15,141 nucleotides of DNA from an uncultured Oscillospiraceae bacterium (GCA_934561335.1 CAKTGD010000021.1:1-15141); one strand, 5' to 3'; positions 7,971-14,498 are shown, numbered from the stretch's first letter. The notes: generated from the letters alone by a model not told the origin. Numbers and translations are program-made.

Positions 7971-8003
7971 AGCTTAGTATTGTTAGTTGTTCATACAAGT
8001 ACG

Positions 8004-8030
8004 TTATAACCAGTTAAGTACGTAAGCCAT
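8004..8030 (-). other. Candidate 8-codon leader ORF
   Basis: On the minus strand ATG (8028-8030) to TAA (8004-8006) reads MAYVLNWL. It lies 34 bases before the HU-like start and overlaps an AAGTACGT direct repeat (7997-8004 and 8016-8023). Translation is unproven and so short an ORF can occur by chance. Confidence 0.15.
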
Positions 8031-8038
8031 ACGCTTCA

Positions 8039-8050
8039 AGTTCTAGAACT
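8039..8050. repeat. Perfect 12-bp palindrome AGTTCTAGAACT
   Basis: AGTTCTAGAACT is self-complementary over its full length and lies in the leader about 70 bases upstream of the HU-like start. It has the symmetry expected of a dimeric regulator's operator, but no regulator is known. Confidence 0.4.
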
Positions 8051-8063
8051 GCGCGATGTGCGT

Positions 8064-8129
8064 CGAACGGTGCACGAGCTCACTTCGAACGCTGCACGCT
8101 CTTACTTCGTCCGATGCATGCGTTTACAC
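8064..8129. repeat. Three imperfect 22-bp tandem repeats in the operon leader
   Basis: The units are 8064-8085, 8086-8107 and 8108-8129. Units 1 and 2 share CGAACG, TGCACG and ACTT at the same offsets; unit 3 is more diverged (CGTCCG, TGCATG). The first nine bases of unit 1 (CGAACGGTG) recur inverted at 8127-8135 (CACCGTTCG), so the leader RNA could form a long-range stem that competes with the local hairpin at 8126-8139. Confidence 0.55.
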
Positions 8130-8146
8130 CGTTCGGTGTGAGTCAT
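8102..8146 (-). other. Candidate 14-codon leader ORF
   Basis: On the minus strand ATG (8144-8146) to TAA (8102-8104) reads MTHTERCKRMHRTK. It lies about 65 bases after the predicted transcription start and is made from the tandem-repeat DNA. No Shine-Dalgarno is visible. Listed as a possibility only. Confidence 0.15.
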
Positions 8147-8215
8147 GGAGTTGGGGAAGTATAAGCTTCTGGTTGTACAAGTAACCCCGTATAAATGTAC
8201 TTGTTTTACTGCATA

Positions 8216-8247
8216 CAAAAGTACAATAAAAACTCGTAAACACCAAA
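8216..8247 (-). promoter_or_regulatory. Bacteroidota-type promoter for the six-gene operon
   Basis: On the minus strand a -33 element TTTG (8247-8244) is followed by exactly 20 bases and a -7 element TACTTTTG (8223-8216), matching TAnnTTTG. Transcription should start near 8210, running towards the HU-like gene. The terminator copy at 8326-8354 lies just upstream and would insulate it from read-through. Confidence 0.75.
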
Positions 8248-8319
8248 TCTTTTGAGCAATTATACAAGAAAGTACGGAAGAAAAGCAAAAAAGGTCAAAT
8301 TCTGCTTAGTAAAAGGTAT

Positions 8320-8386
8320 GAAAAAGCCCCGACTGTAATCACTACAGCCGAGGCCTAACCCTATTTATATTATAATCACAACGATT
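8320..8386. repeat. 67-bp direct repeat, copy 1 (terminator duplicate)
   Basis: This matches 11111-11177 at 66 of 67 positions; the only difference is C at 8361 against T at 11152. It includes the whole hairpin and about 32 bases beyond it. After a 6-base gap a further match (TTCTATTT, 8389-8396) corresponds to 11186-11193 at the end of the SusE-like gene. The two copies bracket the ATPase/nuclease cassette. Confidence 0.85.
8326..8354 (-). terminator. Minus-strand intrinsic terminator, copy 1
   Basis: Arms 8326-8337 and 8343-8354 enclose a 5-nt loop. Read on the minus strand, the two imperfect positions become G-U wobbles, and a T-run (8325-8321) follows. On the plus strand they would be C-A mismatches, so the element is directional. 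No minus-strand gene lies directly upstream now, so it looks stranded from its original gene. Confidence 0.7.
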
Positions 8387-8413
8387 GATTCTATTTAAGC
8401 GTACTTGAGATTT

Positions 8414-8439
8414 TTCATACATTACATAAAAAAATCGAA
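8414..8439. repeat. 26-bp direct repeat upstream of the ATPase promoter (copy A)
   Basis: Bases 8414-8439 match 8489-8514 at 25 of 26 positions (core TTCATACATTACAT, then an A-rich run and TCGAA). This copy lies upstream of the predicted promoter at 8469-8476. Confidence 0.8.
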
Positions 8440-8468
8440 AGAAGAGCGTGTATTTCAAGAAAAAAGCG

Positions 8469-8476
8469 TATCTTTG
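8469..8476 (+). promoter_or_regulatory. -7 element of a Bacteroidota promoter for the ATPase gene
   Basis: TATCTTTG fits TAnnTTTG, followed by the typical CACTC. The -33 element is weak: only GTG at 8448-8450 lies at roughly the right distance. The implied start near 8483 gives a leader of about 33 bases to the ATG at 8516, which excludes the upstream TTG (8405) as start codon. Confidence 0.6.
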
Positions 8477-8488
8477 CACTCGATATTA

Positions 8489-8514
8489 TTCATACATTAC
8501 ATTAAAAAATCGAA
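8489..8514. repeat. 26-bp direct repeat in the ATPase 5' leader (copy B)
   Basis: This is the second copy of the element at 8414-8439, 75 bases downstream. It ends one base before the ATG of the ATPase gene, so it occupies the ribosome-binding region. The two copies flank the predicted promoter. Confidence 0.8.
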
Positions 8515-8515
8515 T

Positions 8516-9781
8516 ATGGAAATAAAGCGCGACATACATCTCAATCGAATTATTGCCCGAAAAGGCAATGGAATGATAAAAGTCATCACCGGAATACGCC
8601 GATGCGGAAAGTCATATTTATTGTTTACCTTATTCACAAATTATCTCAAAAGCCAAGGAGTAGATGAGCAGCATATTATCAAGGTAGACCTGGAAGACCG
8701 CCGAAATGCATTCCTAAGAAATCCTGATGCGCTCCTCAAACATATAGACTCTAAGTTTGTAGATAGCCAAATGCACTATATACTGTTAGACGAAGTACAG
8801 CTAGTGCCAGAATTCGAGGATGTCTTAAATAGCTATCTCAAAATCACCAACGCAGACGTATATGTTACAGGAAGTAATGCAAAATTCCTCTCTAAAGATG
8901 TAATAACACAATTTAGAGGCAGAGGAGATGAAATCAAGATTACACCTCTCAGTTTCCAAGAGTTTACATCAGTAAAAGAAGGAAACCGAGAAGACCTTCT
9001 GAACGAATACCTAACATATGGTGGGCTGCCACAAGTAGTTACGATGAACGAAACCAACAGAAAGGTAGAGTACCTCAAGAATCTGTTTACCCACACATAT
9101 CTACGTGATATCAAAGAAAGATATACTATTTTAAAAGACGACGACTTGGAAGAACTCATTACGCTTGTGGCCTCCAACATTGGCAGTTTAACAAACCCTG
9201 CGAAACTGGCCAATAGTTTTAAGTCTATCAAGCAGAGCAACTTAAGCCAAGATACCATCAAAAGTTATCTTGATTTGTTGCAAGATGCGTTTCTGATAGA
9301 GAAATCTGTAAGATATGACATCAAAGGCAAAAAGTATATTAGCACACCCTCCAAATATTATTTCTCAGACTTAGGACTGCGAAATGCACGGCTCAATTTT
9401 CGACAAACAGAATTTACGCACCTATTGGAGAACGCCATCTACAATGAGTTAAGACTCAGAGGTCTATCTGTAGATGTTGGTCAAGTTCCAATCAGCAAGA
9501 CAGATGCAGATGGCAAACGCAAGCAATCTATGCTCGAAGTAGATTTCGTATGCAACCAAGGATTCAAGAGGTACTATATTCAAGTTGCATATGCTTTGCC
9601 CACCCAAGACAAAATAGACCAAGAAATGAACTCTCTTCTGAAAATTAAAGATGGATTTACTAAATATGTCATTGTTGGAACTCCAACACCAACATATCAA
9701 AATGACGACGGAATCATTATTATGAACGTCTATGATTTCTTGATGAATTCAAATAGTCTCAATATATTACAATTGCTGTGA
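8516..9781 (+). CDS. AAA_14/DUF4143 family ATPase
   Basis: The 421-residue protein begins MEIKRDIHLN, the usual family start. The P-loop is GIRRCGKS (26-33), Walker B is HYILLDEVQ (87-95, D92 E93), and the VYVTGSNA block (115-122) fits a sensor strand. The DUF4143 part follows (about 190-360): FTHTYLRDIKERY, a YFSDLGLRNARL block (282-293), ENAIYNELRLRG (305-316), then LEVDFVCNQG and YYIQVAYAL. The last two align with a restriction-endonuclease-like core, but the usual lysine is absent (IQVAY), so catalysis is unlikely. The family is widespread and patchy in Bacteroidota and its cellular role is unsettled. The gene is convergent with the DUF1016-type gene and lies within the 67-bp direct repeats, so it is probably accessory. 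The longer TTG start at 8405 is rejected because it would begin before the promoter. Confidence 0.9.
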   Translation: MEIKRDIHLNRIIARKGNGMIKVITGIRRCGKSYLLFTLFTNYLKSQGVDEQHIIKVDLEDRRNAFLRNPDALLKHIDSKFVDSQMHYILLDEVQLVPEFEDVLNSYLKITNADVYVTGSNAKFLSKDVITQFRGRGDEIKITPLSFQEFTSVKEGNREDLLNEYLTYGGLPQVVTMNETNRKVEYLKNLFTHTYLRDIKERYTILKDDDLEELITLVASNIGSLTNPAKLANSFKSIKQSNLSQDTIKSYLDLLQDAFLIEKSVRYDIKGKKYISTPSKYYFSDLGLRNARLNFRQTEFTHLLENAIYNELRLRGLSVDVGQVPISKTDADGKRKQSMLEVDFVCNQGFKRYYIQVAYALPTQDKIDQEMNSLLKIKDGFTKYVIVGTPTPTYQNDDGIIIMNVYDFLMNSNSLNILQLL

Positions 9782-9792
9782 CAGAGCAAAGA

Positions 9793-9826
9793 AAAGCCCC
9801 GACTGTAGAACGACAGCCGAGGCTTT
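9793..9826. terminator. Terminator between the convergent ATPase and nuclease-like genes
   Basis: Arms 9793-9806 and 9813-9826 give a 14-bp stem with a 6-nt loop. The arms share GCCCCGACTGT and ACAGCCGAGGC with the terminators at 8326 and 11117, but loop and flanks differ. On the minus strand the two imperfect pairs are G-U wobbles and a CTTTTC run follows, so it best serves the nuclease-like gene (stop at 9830). It may also stop the ATPase transcript. Confidence 0.75.
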
Positions 9827-9829
9827 ACC

Positions 9830-11023
9830 TTATAGTTGTTCACCAAGTTGCTTTAGCAGAAAGTCTTCAAGAGTTTTCTTATCTGGCAATTGAAGCATGT
9901 AGGTAGAGACGAAGAGCTGGCTATCCATTCCAGCCAATGCATACTCCACCATTTTCTTACCCTTTCTTGTGCAAAGCAATATTCCTATTGGCGGATTATC
10001 CCCAGGCTGCATTTCATTTTCCTTATAATACGAAACATACGCATTGAGTTGACCAAGATTCTCATGAGAGAATTCCTCGTCTTTCAATTCTAAGATAACA
10101 CTACAATGCAACACTCTATTATAAAATACCAAGTCTGGATAGTAATACTCATCATCTATCACGATTCTCTTCTGGCGCGACTCGAAACAAAAACCTTTTC
10201 CTAATTCCAACAAGAATTCCTGCAAATGAGAAATCAGAGCTTCCTCTATGTCGTGTTCAGTAACAACCTCTTGCGCTTTCAATCCCAAGAACTCAAAAGT
10301 AAATGGTTCTCTGATTTGCAAGGCATTAGAATCATGACCTTTCATTGTAGGCAAAGACATCATTTTCTCAGGGTTAGTGCTTATTCCTGCACGAACATAA
10401 AGGTTGGTACTAATCTGTCGACGCAATTCACGAACAGACCATGTACATTTGATACACTCCTGCTCATAGAAGTAACGAGCAAGAGAATCATCAACAGCCA
10501 TTATCTCCACAATATGAGAGAAAGACAACTTAGCAATTATCAATTTACCCGAAGTTTTCAATTGGTCTAACACTGTCGGACTTTTTTCCTTTTCAAGTTT
10601 TGTGCTCAAAAAGTCCGACAGTGTCGGACTTTTTGGAATACCCTCGCAATTAGATAATGGAACATTCAAAAAGACAAAATTATCCACCATCTGTGGATAA
10701 AGCAGATAAAAGTTACGAGCATTTTTAAACAGTGTAACATTTAATCCCTTTCGATTTACCCGTTCCTCCAATTTCTTTAGAAGTTGCGAACCATACTCAG
10801 CACGATCTTTGCCGTGCTGTTCAAACTCCACGATATAGTAGCCGATGAGCCAATTGCGCATCGTTTGCATACGATTGATAGCTTTGACCGCACAAGTTTG
10901 TGCTGCATCGTGAGTACTTTGAATCACATGAGTTAACTCTATGAAAGAGTGCTCCCCATGTTTCCAATCATCAACTGGAATTTCCAGTCCATCATGATTA
11001 TAAATAACAGTATCTTTTGCCAT
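9830..11023 (-). CDS. DUF1016/YhcG-type protein with PD-(D/E)XK nuclease domain
   Basis: The 397-residue protein is read from the ATG at 11021-11023. The N-terminal half fits DUF1016_N: AVKAINRMQTMRNWLIGYYI (45-64), then EYGSQLLKKLEERV (76-89). A low-complexity linker holds KSPTLSDFL and EKSPTVLDQ (131-155). SFSHIVEIM and YFYEQECIKCTWSVRELRRQ (about 167-203) follow. The C-terminal domain (about 258-390) shows a nuclease core: FESRQKR (280-286), PD (296-297), LELK (311-314) and GQLNAY (324-329), matching E...PD...ExK...Q. It probably cuts or processes DNA; relatives occur beside restriction and mobile loci. A TTG at 11032 would extend it by three residues, but the ATG fits better with the promoter at 11049-11080. 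It has its own promoter and terminator. Confidence 0.88.
   Translation of the reverse strand: MAKDTVIYNHDGLEIPVDDWKHGEHSFIELTHVIQSTHDAAQTCAVKAINRMQTMRNWLIGYYIVEFEQHGKDRAEYGSQLLKKLEERVNRKGLNVTLFKNARNFYLLYPQMVDNFVFLNVPLSNCEGIPKSPTLSDFLSTKLEKEKSPTVLDQLKTSGKLIIAKLSFSHIVEIMAVDDSLARYFYEQECIKCTWSVRELRRQISTNLYVRAGISTNPEKMMSLPTMKGHDSNALQIREPFTFEFLGLKAQEVVTEHDIEEALISHLQEFLLELGKGFCFESRQKRIVIDDEYYYPDLVFYNRVLHCSVILELKDEEFSHENLGQLNAYVSYYKENEMQPGDNPPIGILLCTRKGKKMVEYALAGMDSQLFVSTYMLQLPDKKTLEDFLLKQLGEQL
10574..10635. repeat. Perfect palindrome plus third arm inside the nuclease-like gene
   Basis: Bases 10607-10620 and 10622-10635 are 14-bp arms around one central G (arm core AAAAAGTCCGACA). A third copy of the right arm (TGTCGGACTTTTT) lies at 10574-10586. 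The middle arm can pair with either neighbour. In the protein this encodes residues 130-139 and 146-150, giving the repeated KSPT in the linker. In the gene's mRNA it reads as a hairpin followed by a U-run. Confidence 0.85.
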
Positions 11024-11048
11024 AGCAGCCAATATTTAAATAATTTGG

Positions 11049-11080
11049 CAAAGTTACGACTAATTATCGTAACCGCCAAA
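11049..11080 (-). promoter_or_regulatory. Bacteroidota-type promoter for the nuclease-like gene
   Basis: On the minus strand TTTG (11080-11077), then 20 bases, then TAACTTTG (11056-11049) match TTTG-N20-TAnnTTTG. Transcription should start near 11043, about 20 bases before the ATG at 11023. Confidence 0.8.
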
Positions 11081-11110
11081 CATTTACGCAACTATTTAGC
11101 TATCAAGCAA

Positions 11111-11177
11111 GAAAAAGCCCCGACTGTAATCACTACAGCCGAGGCCTAACCTTATTTATATTATAATCACAACGATT
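11111..11177. repeat. 67-bp direct repeat, copy 2
   Basis: This is the partner of 8320-8386, with one mismatch in 67. It begins 10 bases beyond the stop of the SusE-like gene and contains that gene's terminator. It marks the right border of the ATPase/nuclease cassette. Confidence 0.85.
11117..11145 (-). terminator. Intrinsic terminator of the sus operon
   Basis: Arms 11117-11128 and 11134-11145 enclose a 5-nt loop, with a T-run on the minus strand (11116-11112). It lies about 40 bases after the stop of the SusE-like gene and is correctly oriented for it, so this is probably the native position of the duplicated terminator. Confidence 0.85.
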
Positions 11178-11187
11178 ATTTCATGTT

Positions 11188-12711
11188 CTATTTCTTTGCC
11201 TTGAATGCCCACCAAGTTGCTTCACCCCAGCCAGCTGTGCCAGGAGCTGCATAAATCAGCTTCAAGTGGTCACTATTCAACTGCATGATTTCGAAGTCGG
11301 TTGGTGTTTCACCACCACCATTGATACGGAATGGCCATAGGATAGAACCCGGATCAGTATGGAGCTTACCTAAAGCCCACTGGTTCTGACTTCCATCAAC
11401 CGTAGCGATGGTACGCTCACCATTGCCCCAGTTCTGGATTTCAAACTTACCCTGACGAATCTGCTTACCAGCAGCATCATAAGAGGTAATCAAACCAGCT
11501 TTCCAATCAAAGGTCATATAGGCATTAGGATCTTCCTCACCGGTAGCAACACCTGAATCAGAATGCTTCAACTGACCTGTCAAATCTGCAGGAGGACATC
11601 CCCACCAGAGTCCATTTCCAGAACTAGCGAAAGAGTCACCATCACCAGGAGCATAACCCATATTACCCCAAGCGCCACCATCAGAACGGAACTCTGTATC
11701 CCAAGTCCAAGACTTAGAACCGTAACCAGCCAAAGCACCAATACCATCAGATTCACTCTTGAAAGCCCAGAATGTTGCTTCGCTCCAAGCACCAGTACCA
11801 GGTTTTGCATAAACAAGCTTCAAATGGTTGACATCAATCTGAAGGACTTCGAAATCCTCAGGAAGCACTTCACCTCCACCATTAATCATAAATGGCCACA
11901 TGATAGAACCTGCAGTTGTATGGAATGTACCGTAAGACCAAGCAGTCTGACTTCCATCAATAGTAGGTACATGACGGGTACCATCATAATCCTTCATTTC
12001 AAACTTTCCTTTACGAAGGACATTACCCAAAGAGTCATAAGTTTCAATTGTACCATCCTCATAGAACTTCATGAAAGCCTTAACGCTAGCATCACCTTGT
12101 GGCTGACCATTAGGAGCATTCTTCAGCTGATCCGGCGTATTAAGGATGGCAGGATCGCCAACGCCCCACCATTTACCATTTCCAGAAGTTGCAAATGATT
12201 CACCATCACCTGGAGCATAACCCATATTACCCCAAGAGCCGAACTCAGTATCCCATTTCCATACCTTCTCACCACCATCACTGACAAGAAGTTTCATTTC
12301 AGGTGTCAAGTCTTGAGGAACATATACATTGGCATTTTCCTGAACTGTTGTTGCCGACTCATGATTTGCACTTCTCACATAGAATACCTGCTCTGATGCC
12401 TGTCCTCTTTTAGGAACAATCTTAAACTGACCAGATGAACCAGAGCCGATAACATTCATTTTACCATCAACAAGCTGGTACACGATTACAGGCTGAGCGG
12501 GATTGGTAGTGTATGTGAAATAATTACCATCAGCCTGTGGTGTAGAATGTGATTCGTCAGACCACTGAGAAAAGCTGAAACCTTCGGCCAAAGCATTTTC
12601 AGAGATGGCACTGTCAGGTGAACCCAGATCTATCTCTTTAGGATCGCAAGACGCAAAAATCAATGCGAGCAAAGGTATTGCATATAATATTTTTTTCATT
12701 GTATAATTCAT
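11188..12711 (-). CDS. SusE-position glycan-binding lipoprotein candidate with duplicated domain
   Basis: The 507-residue protein is the last gene of the sus operon, 29 bp after susD. A signal peptide ends in FASC, with lipidated Cys22; the following DPKEID is acidic and could act as a surface-export signal. Residues about 23-130 form a beta-sandwich-like N-terminal region. Two tandem domains follow, about 149-318 and 333-505. Both carry W-WDTEF, WGNMGYAPGDG, SFA-SGNG-WWG, GKFE, a DGSQ-W block, a WPF-INGGGE block, HLKL-YA and W-EAT-WAFK. The many tryptophans suit carbohydrate binding. Position and architecture suggest a surface glycan-binding protein that delivers ligand to SusCD; I do not recognise the exact family or ligand. 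ATG at 12709 is used; M5 (12697-12699) is an equally credible start. Confidence 0.75.
   Translation of the reverse strand: MNYTMKKILYAIPLLALIFASCDPKEIDLGSPDSAISENALAEGFSFSQWSDESHSTPQADGNYFTYTTNPAQPVIVYQLVDGKMNVIGSGSSGQFKIVPKRGQASEQVFYVRSANHESATTVQENANVYVPQDLTPEMKLLVSDGGEKVWKWDTEFGSWGNMGYAPGDGESFATSGNGKWWGVGDPAILNTPDQLKNAPNGQPQGDASVKAFMKFYEDGTIETYDSLGNVLRKGKFEMKDYDGTRHVPTIDGSQTAWSYGTFHTTAGSIMWPFMINGGGEVLPEDFEVLQIDVNHLKLVYAKPGTGAWSEATFWAFKSESDGIGALAGYGSKSWTWDTEFRSDGGAWGNMGYAPGDGDSFASSGNGLWWGCPPADLTGQLKHSDSGVATGEEDPNAYMTFDWKAGLITSYDAAGKQIRQGKFEIQNWGNGERTIATVDGSQNQWALGKLHTDPGSILWPFRINGGGETPTDFEIMQLNSDHLKLIYAAPGTAGWGEATWWAFKAKK
11197..11715 (-). repeat. Second copy of the duplicated domain in the SusE-like gene
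   Basis: Codons for residues about 333-505. It aligns over its whole length with 11758-12267, including the blocks WGNMGYAPGDG and INGGGE. It has a four-residue insert (RSDGG region) near the start relative to the first copy. Confidence 0.7.
11758..12267 (-). repeat. First copy of the duplicated domain in the SusE-like gene
   Basis: Codons for residues about 149-318. Diverged at many positions from the second copy, so the duplication is not recent, but the tryptophan and glycine framework is kept. Confidence 0.7.
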
Positions 12712-12740
12712 TTAATATTCAACAATAATAAGATAAGGAA

Positions 12741-14498
12741 TTACCACTTGGTGTACATAGAAGAAGCATCATCCCAACCAGGGTTCTGCTGGATGCCACC
12801 CTCTGACAAACTAACCTGATTTTCCGGTTTCTTCTGGAATCCTGCCGTAGCATTATAACGAGCAGAATAAGAAAAACCAGAACGAGTGTTAGTTGTTTCT
12901 ATACCCTTATTGTAAATCTTGGTACCTGTCTGCTTATCAAGAGCAGCTGCAGCAATATGCCAACGACGAATATCATTCCAGCGCAAGCCTTCGAAAGCCA
13001 ACTCAAAACGACGTTCATTCTGCAATGCCTGCAAAGAATAGCTAACAGCAGGAAGACCGGCACGAGCACGCACCTTGTTCATTCCATCAGCATTCTCGGT
13101 AAGTTCAGACTGCATCAAGAGAACCTCAGCAAAACGCATCAATACCAAATCATGAATGTTGTTCAACTGCAAGTTTTCTGCTCCAGCAACACTCCAGTTG
13201 TCAGGATACATCAAGTTCTCAAAACATACAGAAACGGTACCATCATCTTTCTTAGCCTCAACAGGTGAAAGCTTCTTGTCATAATATCCAGACTCCTGTA
13301 AGAAGTCACCACCGCCTCCAAGAGCAAAGCCTTCCAAATCCTGCATGTTCTGAATAGTTGCATTCATACGCATATCAGTAGGCTCGGCAGCCTTCCAGTC
13401 TGAAACCAAATTAGGAGCTACAGGACCTGCGCCCCAACCTGCACCAAATGGGAAGCAAGCAGTACCACGCACACCGAAATGAAGAGCATAACCATTAGCA
13501 TAACCAATGGTTGTATTCCAAGAAGCCTGCTTATTAAACTTGATAGAGAACATACGCTCTGTCTGACTTGGGTTAGCATTACCGTTTTCGTCATCCTCTA
13601 CCCATTTCAAAGCATTGCCATCTTTATCCTTAGCGCCACTTGTATATGCATAATCCTTTACCGTGCATCTATTTGTATAAGCCCAAAGATTACGGAAATC
13701 GCCCACGAGGCTATAGCCTGAATTGTTCACACAATCGTTGATGCAGTCTACAACCATCTGTTTTGTCAACTTGGTTCCGTCAGGAAGCTCAACTTCTGTC
13801 AATGGACTATAACTGGTACTTGTCAAACCAGCCAAGTCTTCACCATTGCAGTACATACCGGTGTAATACAACCAGCATCGTCCGAGCATACCTTCAGCAC
13901 AATACTTATCTACATGACCATCGGTTCTGCGGGTAGCAGGCATCGTAGTAGCTGCAGTATAGAGATCCTGAAGAATCTGTCCCCAGATTTGTGCAGCAGT
14001 AGCCTGAACCGGCTCTACCTTTTGGCTGGTTGTAGTCAAAGGAATATTACCATACATGGAAGACAACTCATAATAGTAGTATGCACGCAAGAACAAAGCC
14101 TCTCCACGTGTCTGAGGGTCACCATTTTCTCCCATAGCATCCAACAAAGTGTTGGCGCGCATGATACCCTCATAACGGTCTTTCCAGAACTGCTCGGTCA
14201 TGTTTGTTGTAGAAACCGACAGCAAATCCTCAGCCTGCATCAAGATATCATTTTCACCACCACCGCCAAGAGCATCATCCGATGCCAATTGAGCCACATA
14301 AAACCAAGACATCTGTGGATTTGCATTCACCACATTCAAATTCTGGTAAATGGCAGCCAATGCTTGTGCCTGATCATTGGTCGTCTGTGGGAAGTTTGTC
14401 TGGTCTTTCTCTGTATAGTTGACTGTATCAAGAGTACAAGAAGAAAGTCCGCCCAACAGCAAAGCTGCTGCTCCTATATAATATTTAATCTTTTTCAT
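12741..14498 (-). CDS. susD: RagB/SusD family nutrient-uptake outer-membrane lipoprotein
   Basis: The 585-residue protein has a signal peptide ending LSSC, with lipidated Cys21. The SusD fold is clear: a TPR-like block EALFLRAYYYYELSSMYGNIP (about 133-153, N-terminal helices), then the C-terminal signature VLMRFAEVLLMQSELTENA (about 452-470), MNKVRARAGLP and ERRFELAFEGLRWNDIRRW (495-513). A glycine-rich segment GALGGGGE-like occurs twice (about 77-82 and 393-398). SusD proteins form the lid on the SusC TonB-dependent channel and bind the glycan at the cell surface. The gene starts 12 bp after the susC stop, as is usual for these pairs. The substrate cannot be read from the sequence. Confidence 0.95.
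   Translation of the reverse strand: MKKIKYYIGAAALLLGGLSSCTLDTVNYTEKDQTNFPQTTNDQAQALAAIYQNLNVVNANPQMSWFYVAQLASDDALGGGGENDILMQAEDLLSVSTTNMTEQFWKDRYEGIMRANTLLDAMGENGDPQTRGEALFLRAYYYYELSSMYGNIPLTTTSQKVEPVQATAAQIWGQILQDLYTAATTMPATRRTDGHVDKYCAEGMLGRCWLYYTGMYCNGEDLAGLTSTSYSPLTEVELPDGTKLTKQMVVDCINDCVNNSGYSLVGDFRNLWAYTNRCTVKDYAYTSGAKDKDGNALKWVEDDENGNANPSQTERMFSIKFNKQASWNTTIGYANGYALHFGVRGTACFPFGAGWGAGPVAPNLVSDWKAAEPTDMRMNATIQNMQDLEGFALGGGGDFLQESGYYDKKLSPVEAKKDDGTVSVCFENLMYPDNWSVAGAENLQLNNIHDLVLMRFAEVLLMQSELTENADGMNKVRARAGLPAVSYSLQALQNERRFELAFEGLRWNDIRRWHIAAAALDKQTGTKIYNKGIETTNTRSGFSYSARYNATAGFQKKPENQVSLSEGGIQQNPGWDDASSMYTKW

Larger units (their letters stand above)
7971..8215 (-). promoter_or_regulatory. 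Long, repeat-rich 5' leader of the six-gene operon
   Basis: About 240 bases separate the predicted transcription start (near 8210) from the HU-like gene's ATG. The stretch is more GC-rich than other gaps in the window. It contains three 22-bp tandem units (8064-8129), a 12-bp palindrome (8039-8050), a small hairpin sequence (8126-8139), several ACAAGTAC-like motifs and at least two tiny ORFs. I recognise no known riboswitch. It could be a protein-binding region, a structured leader RNA or a dispersed repeat. Confidence 0.5.

Noticed and set aside
8064..8129. CRISPR array
   Set aside because: Units are contiguous 22-mers without unique spacers, and there are no cas genes.
7971..8215. Known riboswitch or tRNA-like leader
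   Set aside because: I find no recognisable riboswitch core, T-box or cloverleaf.
8405..8515. N-terminal extension of the ATPase from a TTG
   Set aside because: It would start before the predicted promoter and translate both 26-bp repeats; the family starts at MEIKRD.
11024..11032. TTG start adding three residues to the nuclease-like protein
   Set aside because: An ATG lies 9 bases downstream and fits the predicted transcript start better.
8320..11177. Insertion sequence or transposon
   Set aside because: No transposase and no terminal inverted repeats; the flanks are direct repeats of a terminator.
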